Part shown: one piece after another, positions 55,662 to 64,000 of the stretch
Layout: each line of letters starts with the position of its first letter
How positions within the stretch are numbered: the first letter of the stretch is position 1
From: CAVTWH01 sp963794685
GTDB taxonomy: Bacteria > Actinomycetota > Actinomycetes > Mycobacteriales > Micromonosporaceae
Assembly (NCBI GenBank): GCA_963794685.1
Contig: CAWCFK010000011.1
Span: 62,001-126,000, forward strand
Length of the DNA stretch: 64,000 bases
Direction: 5' to 3'
Translations under genes and position numbers: made by a program
Notes under the pieces: model-generated
What the model saw: the letters and a program-made list of their open reading frames with translations, nothing else
Databases searched by the model: none
What the model was told of the DNA's origin: nothing

Positions 55662-56518
55662 GCGCCATTGCCGCGACCGCCGCGGCAGTCGTTCCGGTTG
55701 GTCGTCGTCGACGGTTCCGGCCCGGGTACGTGTTGGCCGGGGTGTTCCTGCTGGCCATCGTGCTGGCCGCGCTGGTCCCGGGCTGGCTCGCGCCGCAGGA
55801 CCCGCTGGCGATCAGCCCGGACGGGGCGTTCCTGCACCCCGGCGCAGCCGGGCACCTGCTCGGTACCGACGAGACCGGCCGGGACCAGTTCAGCCGACTC
55901 GTCTTCGGCGCTCGCGCCTCGCTGGTGATGGGGTTGGGCGCGACCGCCATCGGGGTGGCCGGCGGCACCCTGCTCGGGCTGCTCGCCGGTCTGGGCAACA
56001 AGTACGCCGAAGGGGCGATCATGCGCCTGGTCGACGTGGTGCTGTCCGTCCCCGAGCTGCTGCTCGCCCTGGTGGTGGTGACCCTGCTGGGTAGCGGCGT
56101 GACCAACGCGCTGTTCGCCGTCGGGTTCGCCGCGATCCCGTCCTACGCCCGGCTGGTACGTGCCCAGACGCACCTGGTACGCCGGTCCAGTTACGTGGAG
56201 GCGGCCACCGCACTGGGGCTGCGCCGGTTCACCGTGATCCGCCGGCACGTGCTGCCCAACGCGGTCAAGCCGGTACTGGTGCTCGCCACCATCGGTGTCG
56301 GTACCGCCATCTCGGCCGGCGCGGCGCTGAGCTTCCTCGGCCTCGGCGCGAAGCCGCCGGCCGCCGAGTGGGGCGACATGCTCTCCATCGGCCTGCAGTA
56401 CATCTCCAACGACTGGTTCATGGTGGCCATCCCCGGCATCACGATCACGCTGACCGTGCTGTCGGTCACCGTGCTCGGCCGGGAACTGCGCCGCCGCTCG
56501 GAAGGGAGAACGTCATGA
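55658..56518 (+). CDS. ABC transporter permease, DppC type
   Basis: Second permease, 286 residues, clean frame. ATG at 55658. Typical DppC features: HLLGTDETGRDQFSRLVFGA before the transporter domain, LLGLLAGLGNKYAEGAIMRL, the EAA-type loop SSYVEAATALGLRRFTVIRR and ALSFLGLGAKPPAAEWGDML. Pairs with the DppB-type permease. Its stop overlaps the ATPase start (ATGA). Confidence 0.94.
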   Translation: MSAIAATAAAVVPVGRRRRFRPGYVLAGVFLLAIVLAALVPGWLAPQDPLAISPDGAFLHPGAAGHLLGTDETGRDQFSRLVFGARASLVMGLGATAIGVAGGTLLGLLAGLGNKYAEGAIMRLVDVVLSVPELLLALVVVTLLGSGVTNALFAVGFAAIPSYARLVRAQTHLVRRSSYVEAATALGLRRFTVIRRHVLPNAVKPVLVLATIGVGTAISAGAALSFLGLGAKPPAAEWGDMLSIGLQYISNDWFMVAIPGITITLTVLSVTVLGRELRRRSEGRTS

Positions 56519-58235
56519 CCGGCGGCGAACTGGTGGGTGTGGATGAGCTGACCGTCTCCTTCGGCGGCGTCACGGTGGTGGACGGGATCACCTTCACGCT
56601 GGCCCGGGGCGAGTGCCTGGCGCTGGTGGGGGAGTCGGGCTCCGGCAAGAGCGTGACCACCCGCACGCTGGTCGGGCTGGCCGGCTTCGGGGCCCGGGTA
56701 CAGGCGGCCCGGCTGCACCTGGACGGCGCGGACGTGACCCGCTACGGCGAACGGGACTGGCGACGGGTCCGGGGCGCCCAGGTCGGCTTCGTCCTGCAGG
56801 ACGCGCTGGCCTCGCTGGACCCGCTGCGCCCGGTCGGTAAGGAGATCGCCGAGCCGCTGCGGCTGCACACCACCCTCACCCGGGCCCAGCGCACCGAGAA
56901 GGTGGTGGAGCTGCTGCGTTCGGTGGGGGTACCGGAGCCGGAGGTGCGCGCCGCCCAGTACCCGCACCAGCTCTCCGGTGGGCTGCGGCAGCGGGCACTG
57001 ATCGCCTCCGCGATCGCCTGCGGCCCGCAACTGCTGCTGGCCGACGAGCCGACCACCGCACTGGACGCCACCGTGCAGGTGCAGGTGCTGGAGTTGTTGC
57101 GGTCGTTGAAGACCGCCGACACCGGACTGCTGATCGTCAGCCACGACCTGTCGGTGGTGGCCCGGCTCGCCGACCGGGTGGCGGTGCTGAAGGACGGCCG
57201 GATCGTGGAGACCGGCCCGACCGCGCAGGTGCTCGGCGACCCGCAGCACGACTACACCAGGGCTCTGCTGGCGGCGGTGCCGTCGGCGCACGCGAAGGGC
57301 ACCCGGCTGGCCGCGCTGGACCGCTACGGCGAGCCGATCCGGCCGCTGCCCCGGGTGGCTCCCCGGCCCGCGCCAGCCGGCCGACCAGCCGGTGGTCGAG
57401 GCGGTCGGGCTGCGTCAAGCGGTTCCCCGGCCCGCACGGCGAGCCGCGGGTGGCCGTGCAGGACGTGTCGTTCACCCTGCTGCCCGGCCAGACCCTCGGC
57501 GTGGTGGGCGAATCCGGCTCCGGCAAGTCCACCACCGCCCGGCTGGTACTCGGCCTGGAGGCGCCGGACGCCGGCGTGGTGCGGTTGCACGGCGCCGACT
57601 GGGCCACCCTGGACGGGGCGGGCCGGCGTGCGGAGCGACGGCGTACCCAGTTCATCTACCAGGATCCGCTGAGCTCGTTCGACCCCCGGTACACGATCGG
57701 GAAGATCATCGACGAGGCGCTGCGGGTGGCCGGGTCGACCGGCGCGCGGTGGAGCGGCGCGGACCGGCGCGAGCGCCGGGAACGGGCCGCGCACCTGCTG
57801 GAACTGGTCCGGTTGGACGGCAGCTACCTGCGGCGGCGGCCCCTGGAGCTGTCCGGCGGGCAGCGCCAGCGCATCGCCATCGCCCGCGCGCTGGCGACCG
57901 AGCCGGACGTGATCGTCTGCGACGAGCCGGTCTCCGCGCTGGACGTCTCGGTGCAGGCCCGCATCCTCGACCTGCTCGCCGACCTGCAGGAGCGCCTGGG
58001 TGTGGCGTACCTGTTCATCTCGCACGACCTCGGCGTGATCCACCACGTCAGCGACCACGTGCTGGTGATGAAGGACGGTCGGGTGGTCGAGTCCGGCCCG
58101 GTCCGGGACATCTTCGACGCGCCGCAGCATCCGTACACCCGGGAGCTGCTGGCCGCCATTCCCCGGCTCGGCAGCGCCGCCGCGAGCCCCGCACCCGCAA
58201 CCCCGCAACGCAGTGGAGAGCTGACCCATGCCTAA
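56515..58235 (+). CDS. ABC transporter ATPase, fused DppD-DppF-type double cassette, frameshifted
   Basis: Two peptide-type ATPase cassettes. Cassette 1 (to about residue 265): Walker A LVGESGSGKSVTTRTL, signature HQLSGGLRQRALIASAI, Walker B LLLADEPTTALDATV. Cassette 2: Walker A VVGESGSGKSTTARLVLG, signature LELSGGQRQRIAIARAL, Walker B VIVCDEPVSALDVSV. After one-base corrections near 57375 and 57413 the linker QPADQPVVEAVGLRKRFPG runs straight from one cassette into the next with no stop or start between, so this is most likely one protein of about 573 residues. If the shifts are real it would be two genes. ATG at 56515; the stop overlaps the monooxygenase start by eight bases. Confidence 0.88.
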
Positions 58236-59660
58236 GAAGATTCACGTCAACCTCTTCGAGATGAACTGCGTCGGGCACATCTCGCACGGCCTGTGGGTGC
58301 ACGAGGACAACAACCGGCACCGTTTCAACGACATCGAGTTCTGGACCGAACTGGCCAAGTTGCTGGAGTACGGCGGCTTCGACGCGGTGTTCCTGGCCGA
58401 TGTGATCGGCGCGTACGACGGGTTCCGCAGCGGGCCGGAGACGGCACTGCGGGAGGCCGTGCAGATCCCCAACAACGACCCGCTGCTGGTGATCCCGGCG
58501 ATGGCGGCGGTGACGAAGAACCTCGGCTTCGCGGCCACCTTCTCCACCACCTACGAGCCGCCGTTCGCCTTCGCCCGCCGGATGTCCACACTGGACCATC
58601 TGACCAAGGGGCGGGTCGGCTGGAACGTGGTCACCTCGTACCTGCCCAACGCCGCGCGCAACTTCGGCCACGACGACGAGGTGGAGCACGACCACCGCTA
58701 CGAGATCGCCGACGAGTACCTGCACGTGCTCTACAAGCTGTGGGAGGGGTCCTGGGACGACGACGCGGTGATCCAGGACCGGGACAACCGGGTCTACACC
58801 GATCCCGCGAAGGTGCGCTACATCAACCACGTCGGCCAGTACTACAAGGTGGCCGGGCCGCACCTGGCGCAGCCGTCCCGGCAGCGCACCCCGGTGATCT
58901 ACCAGGCCGGCAGCTCGGACGCCGGCCGGGAGTTCGCCGCCCGGCACGCCGAGGCGGTGTTCGTCGGCGGGTTCTCGCTGGACGCCGTGCGGCACAACAT
59001 CGAGGACACCCGGGCCGCGGGCCAAGCTGCACGGCCGCGACGCCGACCACATCAAGTTCCTGGCCGGCGCGGCGGTCATCGTCGGGAAGACGCAGGAGCA
59101 GGCGGAGGCGAAGTACGCCGAGTTCCAGCGGCTGCGCAGCGTCGACGGGCACCTCGCGCACGCCGGGGCCGGGCTGGACTGGACGCGGTACCCGCGCGAG
59201 GAGCGGATCGCCGACATCATCGCCCGTCGAGGACCCCGGCTACCAGCGACTCGGCTACCGCTACCCGCCGGAGCAGACGGTCGGCGAGGTACTGGACCGC
59301 ATCGGCGGGTACCGGCGCGGCCCGTTCTTCGTGGTCGGTACCCCGCAGGTGGTCGCCGACGAGCTGGAGAAGTGGGTCGACGAGGGCGGCATCGACGGCA
59401 TCAACCTGCGCCAGTTCCTCACCCCCGGTACCGCCGAGGACTTCATCGAACTGGTCGTCCCCGAACTGCGCCGGCGCGGCCGGTACCGGGAGTCCTACGA
59501 CGACGGCGAAACCCTGCGCGAGCGGCTCTTCGGCGCGGGCAACAACCGGCTCTTCGACGTGCACCCCGGCGCCCGCTACCGCGACCCGGCAACGCTGACG
59601 GCTGAGCCGTTCACTCCGGCCGGCGGGCTGGCGAAGGTGGCGGCGGGCAGCGCCGGCTGA
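58228..59660 (+). CDS. NtaA/SnaA/DszA-type FMN-dependent monooxygenase, frameshifted
   Basis: Luciferase-like monooxygenase of the nitrilotriacetate/dibenzothiophene-sulfone group, about 475 residues. ATG at 58228 overlaps the ATPase stop. Blocks: ELAKLLEYGGFDAVFLADVI, NNDPLLVIPAMAAVTKNLGF, TKGRVGWNVVTSYLPNAARN, YQAGSSDAGREFAARHAEAV and GGIDGINLRQFLTPGTAEDF. One-base shifts near 59022 and 59225. Probably cleaves a C-S bond of the imported substrate using FMNH2. Last gene of the transporter operon. Confidence 0.9.
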
Positions 59661-59751
59661 GGTGGGTGGGGTCGGCGTGCGGCCGGTCTGACAGGCTGGA
59701 TCGGGGGCCGATCGGCCGGCCGCACGCCACACACCCCGGACAGGTGACGCC

Positions 59752-60195
59752 ATGACCAGACGCCGCAAGGTTGCCCTGCTGCTGCTCGCCGTCGTCGGCG
59801 CGCTGATCGCCTTCGGCCTGGGCCGGTTCAGCGCCGGCGGGTCGGCCCTCGGCGCGGCTTCCGGCCCGGCCGGCGATCGGGGTTACGCGGCGGGTGTCGC
59901 GGACGGTCGAGCGGCCGGCGTCGCCGAGGGCCGGGCACTGCAGGAGGGGTTCGCCCTGCCGGCCGACGCCCGGGATGCGGCGACGAAGGCTTTCGCCGCC
60001 GGGTACCAGGCGGGTGCGACCGATGTCTTCGGCGGGTACGACGGTGGCTGGTCAGTGGACAGCCCGTACGTCATCACGCTGGTGCCGGGTACCAACGGCG
60101 TGACCTACCGGATCGCCTCCCGCACCGTACTGGCGCCCGACACCTCGTACTACCTCTGCCCCGATCACCGCACCCTCTGCCAACAGCCCCGGTAG
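59752..60195 (+). CDS. Small secreted or membrane-anchored protein of unknown function
   Basis: 147 residues, clean frame, ATG at 59752. One N-terminal hydrophobic segment (VALLLLAVVGALIAFGLG) after a basic start (TRRRKV), so exported or anchored. The next part has Gly/Ala repeats (GYAAGVADGRAAGVAEGRAL) like a glycine-zipper helix, and the C-terminal part carries two Cys (YYLCPDHRTLCQQ) that could form a disulfide. Not recognised; 91 bases downstream of the monooxygenase. Confidence 0.7.
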   Translation: MTRRRKVALLLLAVVGALIAFGLGRFSAGGSALGAASGPAGDRGYAAGVADGRAAGVAEGRALQEGFALPADARDAATKAFAAGYQAGATDVFGGYDGGWSVDSPYVITLVPGTNGVTYRIASRTVLAPDTSYYLCPDHRTLCQQPR

Positions 60196-60438
60196 CCCGG
60201 TCGCCCTCCGCTGCTGTCCTGGGCGCGCCTGCCGCGTTCATTTCGCGGCCGCCTTTCCGTCAGTTTGAATTCACTCTTCTTACCACGGCCGATGCAAACT
60301 CTTCACAATTCCCAGCCAACCTTTTCCGTAATAGCACTGTCGATTCTTTTCCTTATTGCGACTGCAAAAGATCGACTGTTATGGTGCCCGGACCGGACGT
60401 CCACTGTGGATAGCCGGAACACGGGGAGAGTGGTTGCA

Positions 60439-60960
60439 TTGGGTAAATTCGTGCATTCGACGGCCATTCGACGACTGCTGGCGGCCGTCGGCATCGGAGT
60501 CTTCCTGGCGACGCTGTCGGCACAGCCGGCCTTCGCTCTGCCGTCCGGCACCGGAATCTTCATCAATGTGGAGAGCGGGAAGTGCCTGGACCAGGACTAC
60601 TCGGGCGGCGTGGCGCACAGCACCGTGCTGGCCTTCACCTGTTCCAGCGTCACGAACCAGAAGTGGCAGATCATCCCGACCGGCGGCTACTACAAGATCA
60701 AGAATGTCCGGAGTGGGCAGTGCCTGGATCAGGACTACACCAGCAACGTGCAGCACTCCGGCGTGCTGGCCTGGCCGTGCAGTAGCCAGACCAACCAACT
60801 GTGGGACTTCAGCGGTGGCACCACGTACCACCTCGTCAACTACCGGTCGGGGAAGTGCGTGGACCAGAACTACAACGGCGGAGTTCAGCACTCACAGGTA
60901 CTCGCGTTCACCTGCCGGTTCGACAACGGCCTGGAGAACCAGTACTGGGCCTTCGGCTGA
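60439..60960 (+). CDS. Secreted ricin-type beta-trefoil lectin
   Basis: Small extracellular carbohydrate-binding protein, 173 residues. TTG at 60439 lies eight bases after GGAGAG and gives a signal peptide (LLAAVGIGVFLATLSAQ, cleavage near AFA); GTG 60430 is an alternative. The mature part is three beta-trefoil repeats, each with SGKCLDQDY-like and Gln-x-Trp motifs: NQKWQII, NQLWDF, NQYWAF. No catalytic domain is attached, so it is a stand-alone lectin. The upstream region (60240-60400) is markedly A/T-rich compared with the rest of the window and probably holds its promoter. Confidence 0.88.
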   Translation: MGKFVHSTAIRRLLAAVGIGVFLATLSAQPAFALPSGTGIFINVESGKCLDQDYSGGVAHSTVLAFTCSSVTNQKWQIIPTGGYYKIKNVRSGQCLDQDYTSNVQHSGVLAWPCSSQTNQLWDFSGGTTYHLVNYRSGKCVDQNYNGGVQHSQVLAFTCRFDNGLENQYWAFG

Positions 60961-60993
60961 CGGTGACGGTGACGGTGACGGTGCGGTCAGGCC

Positions 60994-61122
60994 GACCTGG
61001 CGCTGTACCGTCAGGACTGCTCGACCGGCTCCAACTGGTGGGTCAGGAGCACCAGGACGGGTAATCAGATCTACGGTGGCACCAAGTACGGCGGCTGCGC
61101 CGACATCCCGGCGACCGCCTGA
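60994..61122 (+). pseudogene. 3' remnant of a secreted-protein gene
   Basis: A 42-codon frame without a start, DLALYRQDCSTGSNWWVRST onwards to ADIPATA-stop, directly after the lectin gene and a short CGGTGA hexamer repeat (60961-60984) that puts in-frame stops upstream. The Cys/Trp-rich C terminus looks like the end of an exported protein. Likely the leftover of a deleted gene. Confidence 0.5.
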
Positions 61123-61140
61123 CCTGACCGAAAGAGGGGC

Positions 61141-61173
61141 CGCCCTGGTGTGCCGTTCACGCACACCAGGGCG
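61141..61173. terminator. Strong hairpin terminator between convergent genes
   Basis: Perfect 13-base stem CGCCCTGGTGTGC / GCACACCAGGGCG with a 7-base loop, between the lectin remnant (plus) and the EF-Tu gene (minus, stop at 61198). Probably works in both directions. Confidence 0.85.
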
Positions 61174-61197
61174 GGCCCGACTGCATCGGCCGGCTGC

Positions 61198-62393
61198 CTA
61201 GTCGAGCAGGGCGGTGACCGTGCCGGCGGCGACCGTGCGGCTGCCCTCGCGGACGGCGAAGCCGAGCCCGACGTCCATCGCGACCGGCTTGCCCAGCTGC
61301 ACCGTCAGGTCGACGGTGTCGCCCGGCATGACCAGCTCGCGATCCCGCCAGGTCCACCGACCCCGGACACGTCCGTGGTGCGGAAGTAGAACTGCGGCCG
61401 GTAGTTGGCGAAGAACGGCGTGTGCCGGCCGCCCTCGGCTGCGCGTCAGCGCGTACAGCCGGGCGCCGTGAAGCGCCGGTGCGGCGTCACCCAGCCGGGC
61501 AGCGCGACCACCTGGCCGCGCTGCACCTGGTCGCGCTTGACGCCGCGCAGCAGGATCGCCGCGTTGTCGCCGGCCTCGGCCGTACTCCAGCGACTTGCCG
61601 AACATCTCCAGCCCGGTGGCGACCGTGGTCAGCGTCGGCCCGAGCCCGACCACCTCGACCGGCTCGCCGACCCGCAGCGTGCCGCGCTCGACCTGGCCCC
61701 GGTGACCACCGTGCCCCGACCGCTGATGGTCAGCACGTTCTCGATCGGCATCAGGAACGGCTCGGCCAGCTCGCGCTCGGGCACCGGCACGTAGTCGTCG
61801 ACCGCGTCGAGCAGGTCCACGATGGACTGCACCCAGCGCGGGTCGCCCGCGAGCGCCGCGCAGCGCGGAGACCCGCACGACCGGTACCTCGTCGCCGGGG
61901 AACCCGTACTCGCTCAGCAGCTCGCGGACCTCCAGCTCGACCAGGTCGAGCAGCTCGGGGTCGTCGACGGCGTCGCCTTGTTCAGCGCCACCACCAGGTA
62001 CGGCACGCCGACCCGCGGGCGAGCAGCACGTGCTCGCGGGTCTGCGGCATCGCGCCGTCCTGCGCCGAGACGACCAGGATCGCCGCCGTCCACCTGCGCC
62101 GCCCCCGTGATCATGTTCTTCACGTAGTCGGCGTGGCCGGGCATGTCGACGTGGGCGTAGTGCCGCGTCGCCGTCTCGTACTCGACGTGCGCGATGTTGA
62201 TGGTGATGCCGCGGGCGATCTCCTCCGGCGCCCGGTCGATCCCCTCGAACGCGACGTACCGGTTGGCTGCCGGGTCGCGGTCGGCGAGGACCTTGGTGAT
62301 GGCGGCGGTCAGGGTCGTCTTGCCGTGGTCGACGTGACCCATCGTGCCGATGTTGAGGTGCGGCTTCGCGCGGACGAACTGGCTCTTGGCCAT
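61198..62393 (-). CDS. tuf: Elongation factor Tu, divergent second copy, heavily frameshifted
   Basis: GTPase that carries aminoacyl-tRNA to the ribosome. ATG at 62393 gives MAKSQFVRAKPHLNIGTMGH. Visible parts: P-loop GHVDHGKTTLTA, switch I RGITINIAHVEYET, switch II HVDMPGHADYVKNMITGAA (Met where most EF-Tu have Cys), the NKAD-type G4 region, RPQFYFRTTDV and the C-terminal GFAVREGSRTVAAGTVTALLD. At least seven one-base corrections are needed. No rpsL, rpsG or fusA gene is nearby, so this is not the str-operon copy; it resembles the extra, divergent tuf genes of some actinomycetes. It could be decayed, but error density like that at 22-28 kb is more likely. Confidence 0.8.
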
Positions 62394-62691
62394 GCTGGGG
62401 TTGCTCCCAAATCTGGCTGACAAGGAAGGCAGGAAGGTTGGTACGCGGGCGGATGCCACTCCGCTACGACGAATCCGCGCCAGAACCCGGCGCTGGATAC
62501 ACCCTCTCCCGTGGGTTCTGCTGGGGTGGGGAGAGGGTCAGCGATCGACTCGCCGCGCGCACACGGCGGCCCGGCGCAGCGGGGAGGCTGCGGGGCTGAC
62601 GGGCCGGAGCGCGAACATGGTGATCACAGTAGGCCCCAACGCGCAGCCGGCCAATCGAATTCCGTCGTACCCGATCGCTAGCCTGCGGGCC

Positions 62692-63174
62692 ATGCGCCTG
62701 TTGACGGAGGGCACCGTGGACCGGGTGATCGTGCTGTTCGGTTCGGCCACCGACCCGGATCCGCAGCTCACCTGGGCGCGTGGGGTCACCCTGCTCGCCG
62801 CCGACGGTCCCGGGGCAGTACTGCCCGACGATCCGGGGCCGGCGGGGGTGGTGGGCTGGTCCGACGCCGGCCGGGACGCGGTGGCCTTCGCCGTCCGGCA
62901 CGCCGGGCGGGTGGACCGGCTCGCCCTGGTCGCGACGCCGATTCCCGGGGACGAAGACGAGGCCGCGCCGGGCGTCGCGCTGTCCGAGGTCAGTGCCAAG
63001 ACCCTGCTGGTGTACGGGGCGAAGGACCCGCTGACCGGCTCGCGCCACGGGACCTGGTGGCAGCGGCGACTTCCGAACGCGCGACTGGAGATGAGTCCGC
63101 ACGGCGGACACGACCTGCTGGTACCCCGCTGGCAGCGGATCCTGTCCCACCTCGCGCCGCACTGCCGGCGCTAG
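62692..63174 (+). CDS. Small alpha/beta-hydrolase-like protein
   Basis: 160 residues, clean frame; ATG at 62692 is preferred because upstream codons look non-coding. Compact alpha/beta-hydrolase features: nucleophile elbow VVGWSDAGRDAVAFAV (Gly-x-Ser-x-x-Gly variant), acid region TLLVYGAKDPLTGS and catalytic-His region PHGGHDLLVPRW. The first strand VDRVIVLFGSATDP is followed by a shortened N-terminal part lacking a typical oxyanion HG motif. Likely a small esterase or thioesterase; substrate unknown. Divergent from EF-Tu. Confidence 0.7.
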   Translation: MRLLTEGTVDRVIVLFGSATDPDPQLTWARGVTLLAADGPGAVLPDDPGPAGVVGWSDAGRDAVAFAVRHAGRVDRLALVATPIPGDEDEAAPGVALSEVSAKTLLVYGAKDPLTGSRHGTWWQRRLPNARLEMSPHGGHDLLVPRWQRILSHLAPHCRR

Positions 63175-63445
63175 CCGGCCGACAGCTGGCCCCGCCCGGC
63201 GCTGGCCGGGCCACGGCTGGCCCATCTCGCGGTGGCCCTCGACGGCACCGGCTGGCACCCTGCCTCCTGGCGGCAGCCCAATGCCCGGCCGGCCGAGCTG
63301 TTCACCGCCCGTGTCGGGCGTGAGGTTCGCGCAGAGCACGATCGGGGCCGCAACGGACAGCGGCGCGGGCAGTCAGCGGGCCGGCTCCCCGTGCCTGGCG
63401 ACATCCACCGCCGTTCGGGCGGTGTGGATTGCTAGGCTGCCCGCC

Positions 63446-64000
63446 ATGCTCACCGACGACCCGGACGCCGACCTGCGGCGACTCGCTGACGACCAGAGGT
63501 TCCCGCACCGGGAAGCGGTGCAGCGCGCCATCCGGTTCCGGGCCGGCGGTGACGTCGCGGAGCTGGTCGCGGTCCAGGACGATCCGCACCCCTGCGGGAT
63601 GACCGACGTGGTGTTCTCCCTGGCCGGATCGAAGCGGCCGTGGCTGAACTGGGTTCCGATGCCGAGCGAGGCGATCTCCAACGCCGCCAACGAAATCGGC
63701 GGCCGGCAGGCCCGCGGCGAGGAGATCGTGGCCACCGAACTCGGCCTGTCGGCGGCGGAGCCGGCCAGCGCGGTCACCGCCTGTCGCCGGATCACCGGCC
63801 CGGTCGTGATCGGCATCGCGGCATTCCCCGACCCCGACATCCGGGTACCGGTCCGCCCCGGCCGGTACGCGGTCTGGCGGTACGACGGCACCGAACCGGT
63901 CCCCGCCGTGCCCGCGCCGTCGGCTGACGCGGTCCGGGTGCTGCACGAGGTCGCCGCGGTTCCGTGGCAGTCGCCGCTGGCCGGGTACGTGAAGGCCGCC
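63446..64000 (+). CDS. Unrecognised protein, partial at right edge
   Basis: At least 185 residues, starting ATG at 63446 and running off the window. Cytoplasmic; not recognised. N terminus rich in Asp/Arg (TDDPDADLRRLADDQRFPHR), then FRAGGDVAELVAVQDDPHPC and strand-like VVIGIAAFPDPDIRV. No catalytic motif seen. Clean frame. Confidence 0.7.
   Translation, partial: MLTDDPDADLRRLADDQRFPHREAVQRAIRFRAGGDVAELVAVQDDPHPCGMTDVVFSLAGSKRPWLNWVPMPSEAISNAANEIGGRQARGEEIVATELGLSAAEPASAVTACRRITGPVVIGIAAFPDPDIRVPVRPGRYAVWRYDGTEPVPAVPAPSADAVRVLHEVAAVPWQSPLAGYVKAA

Noticed and set aside
62464..63339. 291-codon minus-strand frame upstream of EF-Tu
   Set aside because: Antisense shadow of the alpha/beta-hydrolase-like gene, with low-complexity composition.

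Overview
The window is high-GC actinobacterial DNA. It has strong third-position G/C bias, GTG and TTG starts, many ATGA/GTGA gene overlaps, LacI-rich sugar loci and abundant GGTACC/GGTACCC strings. These features suggest a soil-type filamentous actinomycete, probably Micromonosporaceae; the family-level placement is inference. No rRNA, tRNA, CRISPR array or insertion sequence was recognised.

Layout. 1-8.4 kb: two secreted polysaccharide-active enzymes (an SGNH esterase with CBM2 and a GH5 mannanase), two LacI regulators, a TetR regulator, a cytochrome P450 and a small HExxH membrane protein. 8.5-15.8 kb: a tightly overlapping five-gene cluster (SWIM-like protein, unknown protein, VWA protein, MoxR ATPase, DUF5682-like protein). 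16-17.5 kb: rhaM converging on a fumarylacetoacetase gene across a C19 tract. 17.7-21.8 kb: an Hsp70-like/beta-propeller fusion, an ECF sigma factor and an unknown protein. 21.9-27.9 kb: a GH51 arabinofuranosidase with a sugar ABC transporter, opposite a LacI gene. 27.9-29.4 kb: gene-free DNA with palindromic and tandem repeats. 29.5-42.6 kb: a secreted GH43 arabinanase, a lysozyme-like secreted protein, a LacI regulator, araB-araD-araA and a second sugar ABC importer. 42.8-48.7 kb: a mannonate-dehydratase-like enolase-superfamily enzyme, a sugar-acid dehydrogenase-like SDR, a membrane protein, a NodB deacetylase, a LacI regulator and an unknown protein. 48.7-59.7 kb: an organosulfur-type island (two SfnB/DszC-like flavoenzymes, an SsuD-like enzyme, a Cys-rich leader peptide, a peptide/nickel-type ABC transporter and an NtaA/SnaA-type monooxygenase). 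59.7-64 kb: small secreted proteins, a ricin-type lectin, a divergent EF-Tu copy, an alpha/beta-hydrolase-like protein and a partial gene.

How the genes fit together. Extracellular GH43 arabinanase and GH51 arabinofuranosidase would release arabinose and arabino-oligosaccharides. Two ABC importers would bring these in, and AraA, AraB and AraD would convert arabinose to xylulose 5-phosphate. Three copies of a TGTTAGCGCTAACA-type operator tie the GH43 gene, the LacI gene at 32.5 kb and araB into one predicted regulon. The sulfur island looks like uptake and FMN/FAD-dependent desulfonation of an organic sulfur compound, with cysteine sensed by a leader peptide.

Quality caveat. Many genes need one-base corrections to read through. 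The density is extreme at 21.9-27.9 kb and 61.2-62.4 kb (roughly every 100 bp, insertions and deletions, mostly C/G), while 17.7-21.8 and 53.0-56.5 kb are nearly clean. I read most of these as sequence errors rather than gene decay. Gene coordinates there span the reconstructed gene.
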